This document shows, piece by piece, positions 39,493 through 52,724 of a stretch of DNA of 64,000 bases. Position 1 is the first letter of the stretch. Each line of letters begins with the position of its first letter. The notes under the pieces were generated by a model that ran no database searches, was not told the origin of the DNA, and saw only the letters and a list, made by a program, of their open reading frames with translations. The stretch lies in contig CANUEZ040000205.1 in the NCBI GenBank assembly GCA_948099385.1, positions 2,728,001-2,792,000 of the forward strand, read 5' to 3'. A program made the position numbers and the translations under genes. The stretch is from Fasciola hepatica. Its lineage: Eukaryota; Platyhelminthes; Trematoda; Plagiorchiida; Fasciolidae.

Positions 39493-42400
39493 CACATCGA
39501 CCGAGCAACCACGGGGACTCCAACAACCGGTGAACCATTGTGAATCGAACAACTCAACAACACAAGGCTATCCGGGATGGCTATCAACGCTTTGTTCAAC
39601 ATCCACACTACATCATATATAGCACTCTTCCCTAACTGCCTTCAAATTGCAATGGTAACAACCAGCTTCGCGCACACCGATCGACTCCTATGATGGATGA
39701 CTTCTCTGTAGGGGCCTAAGTACAACCAACGCATTCCCAAATGAAAAACCTACACAGCTTCCTTACTATGCATGCAATTGATTAGTAGTAGGAGATTAGA
39801 TTAGATTAGATTAGATTAGATTTGTATAATATGATTGATCATGCAGCTTGAACGCTCAACTGAGCATTGAAATCCATGGAAGCACTCACTGTACAGCTGT
39901 TTCATCCTTGTTCGGACTCGACTCATCAGCAGTGAACATCGACCGAGCAACCACGGGGACTCCAACAACCGGAGAACCATTGTGAATCGAACAACTCAAC
40001 AACACAAGGCTATCCGGGATGGCTATCAACGCTTTGTTCAACATCTACACTACATCATATTTAGCACCCTTCCCAAATTGGCTTCAAATTTCAATTGTAA
40101 CAACCAGCTTCGCGCACACCGATCGACTCCTATGATGGATGACTTCTCTGTAGGGGCCTAAGTACAACCAACGCATTCCCAAATGAAAAACCTACACAGC
40201 TTCCTTACTATGCAAGCAATTGATTAGTAGTAGGAGATTAGATTAGATTAGATTAAATTAGATTAGATTAGATTAGATTTGTATAATATGATTGATCATG
40301 CAGCTTGAACGCTCAACTGAGCATTGAAATCCATGGAAGCACTCACTGTACAGCTGTTTCATCCTTGTTCGGACTCGACTCATCAGCAGTGCACATCGAC
40401 CGAGCAACCACGCGGACTCCAACAACCGGTGAACCATTGTGAATCGAACAACTTAACAACAGAAGGCTATCCGGGATGGCTATCAACGCTTTGTTCAACA
40501 TCAACAATACATCATATTTAGCACCCTTCCCAAACTGGCTTCAAATTTCAATGGTAACAACAAGCTTCGCGCACACCGATCGACTCCTATGATGGATGAC
40601 TTCTCTGTAGCGGCCTTAGTACAAACAACGCATTCCCAAATGAAAAACCTACACAGCTTCCTTAATATGCATGCAATTGATTAGTAGTAGGAGATTAGAT
40701 TAGATTAGATTAGATTTGTATAATATGATTGATCATGCAGCTTGAACGCTCAACTGAGCATTGAAATCCATAGGAGCATTCAGTGTACAGCTGTTTCATC
40801 CTTGTTCGGACTCGACTCATCAACAGTGCACATCGTCCGAGCTACCACGGGGACTCCAACAACCGGTGAACCATTGTGAATCGAACAACTCAACAACACA
40901 AGGCTATCCGGGATGGCTATCAACGCTTTGTTCAACATCTACAATACATCATATATAGCACCCTTCCCAAAATGGCTTCAAATTTGAATGGTAACAACCA
41001 GCTTCGCGCACACCGATCGACTCCTATGATGGATGACTTCTCTGTAGGGGCCTAAGTACAACCAACGCATTCCCAAATGAAAAACCTACACAGCTTCCTT
41101 ACTATGCATGCAATTGATTAGTAATAGGAGATTAGATTAGATTAGATTAGATTAGATTAGATTTGTACAATATGATTGATCATGCAGCTTGAACGCTCAA
41201 CTGAGCATTGAAATCCATGGAAGCACTCACCGTACAGCTGTTTCATCCTTGTTCGGACTCGACTCATCAGCAGTGCACATCGACCGAGCAACCACGGGGA
41301 CTCCAACAACCGGTGAACCATTGTGAATCGAACAACTCAACAACACAAGGCTATCCGGGATGGCTATCAACGCTTTGTTCAACATCTACACTACATCATA
41401 TATAGCACCCTTCCCAAACTGGCTTCAAATTTCAATGGTAACAACCAGCTTCGCGCACACCGATCGACTCCTATGATGGATGACTTCTCTGTAGGGGCCT
41501 AAGTACAACCAACGCATTCCCAAATTGAAAACCTACACAGCTTCCTTAGTATGCATGCAATTGATTAGTAGTAGAAGATTAGATTAGATTAGATTAGATT
41601 TTTATAATATGATGGATCATGCCGCTTGATCGCTCAACTGAGCATTGAAATCCATGGAAGCACTCACTGTACAGCTGTTTCATCCTTGTTCGGACTCGAC
41701 CCATCAGCAGTGCACATCGACGGAGCAACCACGGGGACTCCAACAACCGCTGAACCATTGTGAATCGAACAACTCAACAACACAAGGCTATCCGCGATGG
41801 CTATCAACGCTTTGTTCAACATCTACACTACATCATATATAGCACCCTTCCCAAACTGGCTTCAAATTTCAATGGTAACAACCAGCTTCGCGCACACCGA
41901 TCGACTCCTATGATGGATGACTTCTCTGTAGGGGCCTAAGTACAACCAACGCATTCCCAAATGAAAAATCTACACAGCTTCCTTACTATGCATGCAATTG
42001 ATTAGTAATAGGAGATTAGATTAGATTAGATTAGATTTGTATAATATGATTGATCATGCAGCTTGAACGCTCAACTGAGCATTGAAATCCATGGAAGCAC
42101 TCACTGTACAGCTGTTTCATCCTTGTTCGGACTCGACTCATCAGCAGTGCACATCGACCGAGCAACCACGGGGACTCCAACAACCGGTGAACCATTGTGA
42201 ATCGAACAACTCAACAACACAAGGCTATCCGGGATGGCTATCAACGCTTTGTTCAACTTCACTACATCATATTTAGCACCCTTCCCAAACTGGCTTCAAA
42301 TTTCAATGGTAACAACCAGCTTCGCGCACACCGATCGACTCCTATGATGGATGACTTCTCTGTAGCGGCCTAAGTACAACCAACGCATTCCCAAATGAAA

Positions 42401-43838
42401 AACCTACACAGCTTCCTAAGTATGCATGCAATTGATTAGTAGTAGGAGATTAGATTAGATTAGATTAGATTTTTATAATTTGATTGATCATGCCGCTTGA
42501 ACGCTCAACTGAGCATTGAAATCCATGGAAGCACTCACTGTACAGCTGTTTCATCCTTGTACGGACTCGACCCATCAGCAGTGCACATCGACCGAGCAAC
42601 CACGGGGACTCCAACAACCGGTGAACCATTGTGAATCGAACAACTCAACAACACAAGGCTATCCGGGATGGCTATCAACGCTTTGTTCAACATCTACACT
42701 ACATCATATTTAGCACCCTTCCCAAACTGGCTTCAAATTTCAATGGTAACAACCAGCTTCGCGCACACCGATCGACTCCTATGATGGATGACTTCTCTGT
42801 AGGGGCCTAAGTACAACCAACGCATTCCCAAATGAAAAATCTACACAGCTTCCTTACTATGCATGCAATTGATTAGTAGTAGGAGATTAGATTAGATTAG
42901 ATTAGATTAGATTTGTATAATATGATTGATCATGCAGCTTGAACGCTCAACTGAGCATTGAAGTCCATGGAAGCACTCACTGTACAGCTATTTCCTCCTT
43001 TTCCGGACTCGACTCATCAACAGTGCACATCGACCCAGCAACCACGGGGACTCCAACAACCGGTGAACCATTGTGAATCGAACAACTCAACAACACAAGG
43101 CTATCCGGGATGGCTATCAACGCTTTGTTCAACATCTACACTACATCATATTTAGCACCATTCCCAAACTGGCTTCAAATTTCAATGGTAACAACCAGCT
43201 TCGCGCACACCGATCGACTCCTATTATGGATGACTTCTCTGTAGCGGCCTAAGTACAACCAACGCATTCCCAAATGAAAAACCTACACAGCTTCCTTACT
43301 ATGCATGCAATTGATTAGTAGTAGGAGATTAGATTAGATTAGATTAGATTAGATTAGATTTGTATAATATGATTGATCATGCAGCTTGAACGCTCAACTG
43401 AGCATTGAAATCCATGGAAGCAATGTACAGCTATTTCCTCCTTTTTCGAACTCGACTCCTGCCGCAGTGCACATCGACCCAGCAACCACGGGGACTCCAA
43501 CAACCGGTGAACCATTGTGAATCAAACAACTCAACAACACAAGGCTATCCGGGATGGCTATCAACGCTTTGTTCAACATCTACACTACAATATATGTAGC
43601 ACCCTTCCCAAACTGGTCTCAAATTCGAATGGTAACAACCAGCTTGGCGCACACCGATCGACTCCTATGATGGATGACTTCTCTGTAGGGGCCTAAGTAC
43701 AACCAACGCATTCCCAAATAAAAAACCTACACAGCTTCCTTACTATGCATGCAATTGATTAGTAGTAGGAGATTAGATTAGATTAGATTAGATTTGTATA
43801 ATATGATTGATCATGCAGCTTGAACGCTCAACTGAGCA

Positions 43839-46800
43839 TTGAAATCCATGGAAGCAATCAGTGTACAGCTGTTTCATCCTTGTTCGGACTCGACTCATCA
43901 GCAGTGCACATCGACCGAGCAACCACGGGGACTCCAACAACCGGTGAACCATTGTGAATCGAACAACTCAACAACACAAGGCTATCCGGGATGGCTATCA
44001 ACGCTTTGTTCAACATCTACACTACATCATATATAGGACCTTTCCCAAACTGGCTCCAAATTTGAATGGTAACAACCAGCTTCGCGCACACCGATCGACT
44101 CCTATGATGGATGACTTCTCTGTAGGGGCCTAAGTACAACCAACGCATTCCCAAATGAAAAACCTACACAGCTTCCTTACTATGCATGCAATTGATTAGT
44201 AGTAGGAGATTGGATTAGATTAGATTAGATTAGATTAGATTAGATTTGTATAATATGATTGATCATGCAGCTTGAACGCTCAACTGAGCATTGAAATCCA
44301 TGGAAGCACTCACTGTACAGCTGTTTCATCCTTGTTCGGACTCGACTCATCAGCAGTGCACATCGACCGAGCAACCACGGGGACTCCAACAACCGGTGAA
44401 CCATTGTGAATCGAAAAACTCCACTTTATATGTCTATCCGGGATGGCTATCAACGCTCCGTTCAACATCTACACTACATCATATATAGCACCCTTCCCAA
44501 ACTGGCTTCAAATTTCAATGGTAACAACCAGCTTCGCGCACACCGATCGACTCCTATGATGGATGACTTCTCTGTAGGGGCCTAAGTACAACCAACGCAT
44601 TCCCAAATGAAAAACCTACACAGCTTCCTTACTATGCATGCAATTGATTAGTAGTAGGAGATTAGATTATATTAGATTTGATTAGATTAGATTAGATTTG
44701 TATAATATGATTGATCATGCAGCTTGAACGCTCAACTGAGCATTGAAATCCATGGAAGCACTCACTTTACAGCTGTTTCATACTTGTTCGGACTCGACTC
44801 ATCAGCAGTGCACATCGACCGAGCAACCACGGGGACTCCAACAACCGGTGAACCATTGTGAATCGAAAAACTCCACTTTATATGTCTATCCGGGATGGCT
44901 ATCAACGCTCCGTTCAACATCTACACTACATCATATATAGCACCCTTCCCAAACTGGCTTCAAATTTCAATGGTAACAACCAGCTTCGCGCACACCGATC
45001 GACTCCTATGATGGATGACTTCTCTGTAGGGGCCTAAGTACAACCAACGCATTCCCAAATGAAAAACCTACGCAGCTTCCTTACTATGCATGCAATTGAT
45101 TAGTAGTAGGAGATTAGATTATATTAGATTAGATTAGATTAGATTAGATTTGTATAATATGATTGATCATGCAGCTTGAACGCTCAACTGAGCATTGAAA
45201 TCCATGGAAGCACTCACTTTACAGCTGTTTCATACTTGTTCGGACTCGACTCATCAGCAGTGCACATCGACCGAGCAACCACGGGGACTCCAACAACCGG
45301 TGAACCATTGTGAATCGAACAACTCAACAACACAAGGCTATCCGGGATGGCTATCAACGCTTTGTTCAACATCTACACTACATCATATATAGCACCCTTT
45401 CCAAACTGGCTTCAAATCTCAATGGTAACAACCAGCTTCGCGCACACCGATCGACTCCTATGATGGATGACTTCTCTGTAGGGGCCTAAGTACAACCAAC
45501 GCATTCCCAAATGAAAAACCTACACAGCTTCCTTACTATGCATGCAATTGACCAGTAGTAGGAGATTAGATTAGATTAGATTAGATTTGTATAATATGAT
45601 TGATCATGCAGCTTGAACGTTCAACTGAGCATTGAAATCCATGGAAGCACTCACTGTACAGCTGTTTCATCCTTGTTCGGACTCGACTCATCAGCAGTGC
45701 ACATCGACCGAGCAACCACGGGGACTCCAACAACCGGTGAACCATTGTGAATCGAACAACTCAACAACACAAGGCTATCCGGGATGGCTATCAACGCTCC
45801 GTTCAACATCTACACTACATCATATTTAGCACCATTCCCAAACTGGCTTCAAATTTCAATGGTAACAACCAGCTTCGCGCACACCGATCGACTCCTATGA
45901 TGGATGACTTCTCTGTAGGGGCCTAAGTACAACCAACGCATTCCCAAATGGAAAACCTATACAGCTTCCTTACTATGCATGCAATTGATTAGTAGTAGGA
46001 GATTAGATTAGATTAGATTAGATGAGATTAGATTAGATTTGCATAATACGATTGATCATGCAGCTTGAACGCTCAACTGAGCATTGAAATCCATGGAAGC
46101 ACTCACTGTACAGCTGTTTCATCCTTGTTCGGACTCGACTCATCAGCAGTGCACATCGACCGAGCAACCACGGGGACTCCAACAACCGGTGAACCATTGT
46201 GAATCGAAAAACTCCACTTTATATGTCTATCCGGGATGGCTATCAACGCTTTGTTCAACATCTACACTACATCATATATAGCACCCTTCCCAAACTGGCT
46301 TCAAATTTCAATGGTAACAACAAGCTTCGCGCACACCGATCGACTCCTATGATGGATGACTTCTCTGTAGGGGCCTAAGTACAACCAACGCATTCCCAAA
46401 TGAAAAACCTACACAGCTTCCTTACTATGCATGCAATTGATTAGTAGTAGGAGATTAGATTAGATTAGATTAGATTAGATTAGATTAGATTTGTATAATA
46501 TGATTGATCATGCAGCTTGAACGCTCAACTGAGCATTGAAATCCATGGAAGCACTCAGTGTACAGCTGTTTCATCCTTGTTCGGACTCGACTCATCAGCA
46601 GTGCACATCGACCGAGCAACCACGGGGACTCCAACAACCGGTGAACCATTGTGAATCGAACAACTCAACAACACAAGGCTATCCGGGATGGCTATCAACG
46701 CTTTGTTCAACATCTACACTACATCATATATAGCACCCTTCCCAAACTGGCTTCAAATCTCAATGGTAACAACCAGCTTGGCGCACACCGATCGACTCCT

Positions 46801-49800
46801 ATGATGGATGACTTCTCTGTAGGGGCCTAAGTACAACCAACGCATTCCCAAATGAAAAACCTACACAGCTTCCTTACTATGCATGCAATTGATTAGTAGT
46901 AGGAGATTAGATTATATTAAATTAGATCTGTATAATATGATTGATCATGCAGCTTGAACGCTCAACTGAGCATTGAAATCCATGGAAGCACTCACTGTAC
47001 AGCTGTTTCATCCTTGTTCGGACTCGACTCATCAGCAGTGCACATCGACCGAGCAACCACGGGGACTCCAACAACCGGTGAACCATTGTGAATCGAACAA
47101 CTCAACAACACAAGGCTATCCGGGATTGCTATCAACGCTCCGTTCAACATCTTCACTACATCATATATAGCACCCTTCCCAAATTGGCTTCAAATTTCAA
47201 TGGTAACAACCAGCTTCGCGCACACCGATCGACTCCTATGATGGATGACTTCTCTGTAGGGGCCTAAGTACAACCAACGCATTCCCAAATGAAAAACCTA
47301 CACAGCTTCCTTACTATGCATGCAATTGATTAGTAGTAGGAGATTGGATTAGATTAGATTAGATTAGATTAGATTAGATTTGTATAATATGATTGATCAT
47401 GCAGCTTGAACGCTCAACTGAGCATTGAAATCCATGGAAGCACTCACTGTACAGCTGTTTCATCCTTGTTCGGACTCGACTCATCAGCAGTGCACATCGA
47501 CCGAGCAACCACGGGGACTCCAACAACCGGTGAACCATTGTGAATCGAAAAACTCCACTTTATATGTCTATCCGGGATGGCTATCAACGCTTTGTTCAAC
47601 ATCTACACTACATCATATTTAGCACCCTTCCCAAACTGGCTTCAAATCTCAATGGTAACAACCAGCTTCGCGCACACCGATCGACTCCTATGATGGATGA
47701 CTTCTCTGTAGGGGCCTAAGTACAACCAACGCATTCCCAAATGAAAAACCTACACAGCTTCCTTACTATGCATGCAATTGTTGAGAAGTTGTAGGAGATT
47801 AGATTAGATTAGATTAGATTTGTATAATATGATTGATCATGCAGCTTGAACGCTCAACTGAGCATTGAAATCCATGGAAGCACTCACTGTACAGCTGTTT
47901 CATCCTTGTTCGGACTCGACCCATCAGCAGTGCACATCGACCGAGCAACCACGGGGACTCCAACAACCGGTGAACCATTGTGAATCGAACAACTCAACAA
48001 CACAAGGCTATCCGGGATGGCTATCAACGCTCCGTTCAACATCTACACTACTTCATATATAGCACCTCTCCCAAACTGGCTTCAAATTTCAATGGTAACA
48101 ACCAGCTTCGCGCACACCGATCGACTCCTATGATGGATGACTTCTCTGTAGGGGCCTAAGTAAAACCAACGCATTCCCAAATGAAAAACCTACACAGCTT
48201 CCTTACTATGCATGCAATTGATTAGTAGTAGGAGATTGGATTAGATTAGATTAGATTAGATTAGATTAGATTTGTATAATATGATTGATCATGCAGCTTG
48301 AACGCTCAACTGAGCATTGAAATCCATGGAAGCACTCACTGTACAGCTGTTTCATCCTTGTTCAGACTCGACTCATCAGCAGTGCACATCGACCGAGCAA
48401 CCACGGGGACTCCAACAACCGGTGAACCATTGTGAATCGAACAACTCAACAACACAAGGCTATCCGGGATGGCTGTCAACGCTTTGTTCAACATCTACAC
48501 TACATCATATATAGCACCCTTCCCAAACTGGATTCAAATTTCAATGGTAACAACCAGCTTCGCGCACACCGATCGACTCCTATGATGGATGACTTCTCTG
48601 TAGGGGCCTAAGTACAACCAACGCATTCCCAAATGAAAAACCTACACAGCTTCCTTACTATGCATGCAATTGATTAGTAGTAGGAGATAAGATTAGATTA
48701 GATTAGATTAGATTTGTATCATATGATTGATCATGCAGCTTGAACGCTCAACTGAGCATTGAAATCCATGGAAGCACTCACTGTACAGCTGTTTCATCCT
48801 TGTTCGGACTCGACCCATCAGCAGTGCACATCGACGGAGCAACCACGGGGACTCCAACAACCGGTGAACCATTGTGAATCGAACAACTCAACAACGCAAG
48901 GCTATCCGGGATGGCTATCAACGCTTTGTTCAACATCTACACTACATCATATATAGCACCCTTCCCAAACTGGCTTCAAATTTCAATGGTAACAACCAGC
49001 TTCGCGCACACCGATCGACTCCTATGATGGATGACTTCTCTGTAGGGGCCTAAGTACAACCAACGCATTCCCAAATGAAAAATCTACACAGCTTCCTTAC
49101 TATGCATGCAATTGATTAGTAGTAGGAGATTAGATTAGATTACATTAGGTTAGATTTCTATAATATGATTGATCATGCAGCTTGAACGCTCAACTGAGCA
49201 TTGAACTCCATGGAAGCAATGTACAGCTATTTCCTCCTTTTTCGGACTCGACTCATCAGCAGTGCACATCGACCCAGCAACCACGGGGACTCCAACAACC
49301 GTTGAACCATTGTGAATCGAACAACTCAACAACACAAGGCTATCCGCGATGGCTATCAACGCTTTGTTCAACATCTACACTACATCATATATAGCACCCT
49401 TCCCAAACTGGCTTCAAATTTCAATGGTAACAACCAGCTTGGCGCACACCGATCGACTCCTATGATGGATGACTTCTCTGTAGGGGCCTAAGTACAACCA
49501 ACGCATTCCCAAATGAAAAACCTACACAGCTTCCTCACTATGCATGCAATTGATTAGTAGTAGGAGATTAGATTAGATTAGATTAGAATAGATTTGTATA
49601 ATATGATTGATCATGCAGCTTGAACGCTCAACTGAGCATTGAAATCCATGGAAGCACTCACTGTACAGCTGTTTCATCCTTGTTCGGACTCGACTCATCC
49701 GCAGTGCACATCGACCGAGCAACCACGGGGACTCCAACAACCGGTGAACCATTGTGAATCGAACAACTCAACAACACAAGGCTATCCGGGATGGCTATCA

Positions 49801-50066
49801 ACGCTCCGTTCAACATCTACACTACATCATATATAGCACCCTTCCCAAACTGGCTTCAAATCTCAATGGTAACAACCAGCTTCGCGCACACCGATCGACT
49901 CCTATGATGGATGACTTCTCTGTAGGGGCCTAAGTACAACCAACGCATTCCCAAATGAAAAACCTACACAGCTTCCTTACTATGCATGCAATTGATTAGT
50001 AGTAGGAGATTAGATTAGATTAGATTAGATTAGATTAGATTAGATTAGTATAATATGGTTGATCAC
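43839..50066 (+). repeat. Array section 8: 452-bp-rich monomers
   Basis: Many copies have seven pentamer units (452 bp). Monomers 44291 and 44743 share the TTTATATG patch and CTCCGTTCAAC, and 44743 and 45195 share CACTTTACAG and TTCATACTTG. This overlapping pattern of shared marks indicates stepwise single-monomer duplications. Monomer 49201 is a diverged form with a short deletion near its start. Confidence 0.8.
46104..46151 (-). ncRNA. Hammerhead ribozyme copy in a patch-variant monomer
   Basis: Strict ribozyme motif in a monomer that also carries the replaced 19-bp segment next to the B-box match. The ribozyme and that patch therefore vary independently. Confidence 0.72.
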
Positions 50067-52724
50067 GCAGCTTGAACGCTCAACTGAGCATTGAAATCCA
50101 TGGAAGCACTCACTGTACCAGCTGTTTCATCCTTGTTCGGACTCGACTCATCAGCAGTGCACATCGACCGAGCAACCACGGGGACTCCAACAACCGGTGA
50201 ACCATTGTGAATCGAAAATCTCCACTTTATAAGTCTATCCGGGATGGCTATCAACGCTTTGTTCAACATCTACACTACATCATATATAGCACCCTTCCCA
50301 AACTGGCTTCAAATTTGAATGGTAACAACAAGCTTCGCGCACACCGATCGACTCCTATGATGGATGACTTCTCTGTAGGGGCCTAAGTACAACCAACGCA
50401 TTCCCAAATGAAAAACCTACACAGCTTCCTTACTATGCATGCAATTGATTAGTAGTAGGAGATTAGATTAGATTAGATTAGATTAGATTAGATTTGTATA
50501 ATATGATTGATCATGCAGCTTGAACGCTCAACTGAGCATTGAAATCCATGGAAGCACTCACTGTACAGATGTTTCATCCTTGTTCGGACTCGACTCATCA
50601 GCAGTGCACATCGACCGAGCAACCACGGGGACTCCAACAACCGGTGAACCATTCTGAATCGAACAACTCAACAACACAAGGCTATCCGGGATGGTTATCG
50701 ACGCTTTGTTCAACATCTACACTACATCATATATAGCACCCTCCCCAAATTGGCTTCAAATTTCAATGGTAACAACCAGCTTCGCGCACACCGATCGACT
50801 CCTATGATGGATGACTTCTCTGTAGGGGCCTAAGTACAAACAACGCATTCCCAAATGGAAAACCTACACAGCTTCCTTACTATGCATGCAATTGATTAGT
50901 AGTAGGAGATTAGATTAGATTACATTAGGTTAGATTTCTATAATATGATTGATCATGCAGCTTGAACGCTCAACTGAGCATTGAAATCCATGGAAGCACT
51001 CAGTGTACAGCTGTTTCATCCTTGTTCGGACTCGACTCATCAGCAGTGCACATCGACCGAGCAACCACGGGGACTCCAACAACCGATGAACCATTGTGAA
51101 TCGAACAACTCAACAACGCAAGGCTATCCGGGATGGCTATCAACGCTTTGTTCAACATCTACACTACATCATATATAGCACCCTTCCCAAACTGGCTTCA
51201 AATTTCAATGGTAACAACCAGCTTGGCGCACACCGATCGACTCCTATGATGGATGACTTCTCTGTAGGGGCCTCAGTACAACCAACGCATTCCCAAATGA
51301 AAAACCTACACAGCTGCCTTACTATGCATGCAATTGATTAGTAGTAGGAGATTAGATTAGATTAGATTAGATTAGATTAGATTTGCATAATATGATTGAT
51401 CATGCAGCTTGAACGCTCAACTGAGCATTGAAATCCATGGAAGCACTCACTGTACAGCTGTTTCATCCTTGTTCGGACTCGACTCATCAGCAGTGCACAT
51501 CGACCGGGCAACCACGGGGACTACAGCAACCGGTGAACCATTGTGAATCGAACAACTCAACAACACAAGGCTATCCGAGATGGCTATCAACGCTTTGTTC
51601 AACATCTACACTACATCATATTTAGCACCCTTCCCAAACTGGCTTCAAATTTCAATGGTAACAACCAGCTTCGCGCACACCGATCGACTCCTATGATGGA
51701 TGACTTCTCTGTAGGGGCCTAAGTACAACCAACGCATTCCCAAATGAAAAACCTACGCAGCTTCCTTACTATGCATGCAATTGATTAGTAGTAGGAGATT
51801 AGATTAGATTAGATTAGATTTGTATAATATGATTGATCATGCAGCTTGTACGCTCAACTGAGCATTGAAAACCATGGAAGCACTCACTGTACAGCTGTTT
51901 CATCCTTGTTCGGACTCGACTCATCAGCAGTGCACATCGACCGAGCAACCACGGGGACTCCAACAACCGGTGAACCATTGTGAATCGAACAACTCAACAA
52001 CACAAGGCTACTCGGGATCGCTATCAAAGCTTTGTTCAACATCTACACTACATCATATATAGCACCCTTCCCAAACTGGATTCAAATTTCAATGGTAACA
52101 ACCAGCTTCGCGCACACCGATCGACTCCTATGATGGATGACTTCTCTGTAGGGGCCTAAGTACAACCAACGCATTCCCAAATGAAAAACCTTCACATCTT
52201 CCCTACTGTGAATGCAATTGATTAGTAGTAGGAGATTAGATTAGATTAGATTAGATTAGATTAGATTTGTATAATATGATTGATCATGCAGCTTGAACGC
52301 TCAACTGAGCATTGAAATCCATGGAAGCACTCAGTGTACAGCTGTTTCATCCTTGTTCGGACTGGACTCATCAGCAGTGCACATCGACCGGGCAACCACG
52401 GGGACTCCAACAACTGGTGGACCATTGTGAATCGAACAACTCAACAACACAAGACTATCCGGGATGGCTATCAACGCTTTGTTCAACATCTACACTACAT
52501 CATATATAGCACCCTTCCCAAACTGGCTTCAAATTTCTATGGTAACAACCAGCTTCGCGCACACCGATCGACTCCTATGATGGATGATTTCTCTGTAGGG
52601 GCCTGAGTACAACCAACGCATTCCCAAATGAAAAACCTACACAGCTTCCTTACTATGCATGCAATTGATTAGTAGTAGGAGATTAGATTAGATTAGATTA
52701 GATTTGTATAATATGATTGATCAT
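50067..52724 (+). repeat. Six-monomer block, 2658 bp, copy A
   Basis: Monomers 50091, 50539, 50981, 51428, 51865 and 52312 recur exactly 2658 bp later. Rare shared marks include GTACAGATG, GGTTATCGACG, CCTCCCCAAATTGG, GGGGACTACAGC, TACTCGGGATCGC and TTCACATCTTCCCTACTGTG. The left limit is the last mismatch, at 50066 (GATCACGC versus GATCATGC). Confidence 0.9.
50111..50159 (-). ncRNA. Hammerhead ribozyme copy with a 1-nt longer stem III loop
   Basis: An extra C on the plus strand (GTACCAGCTG) makes the stem III region one base longer. The A-U and C-G pairs remain and the loop becomes five nucleotides. Core and stem I are unchanged. The change leaves the fold intact and is shared with the monomers at 36756 and 52749. 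The 34967 and 38535 monomers share the insertion but have a broken core. Confidence 0.65.

Larger units (their letters stand above)
32405..43838 (+). repeat. Array section 7: mixed monomers with 890-bp dimers
   Basis: Monomers 36304 and 36756 recur as 37194 and 37646, about 890 bp apart, sharing TTCCGAAACTGG in the first and the TTTATAAG patch in the second. Monomers 34520 and 34967 recur as 38088 and 38535, 3568 bp apart, sharing CAAGCATCGCGC and the GTACCAGCTG insertion. Around 42516-43838 there are unusual members: a 434-bp monomer at 42082 with a 3-bp deletion, and a diverged one at 43405 with TTTTTCGAACTCGACTCCTGC. Confidence 0.8.
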
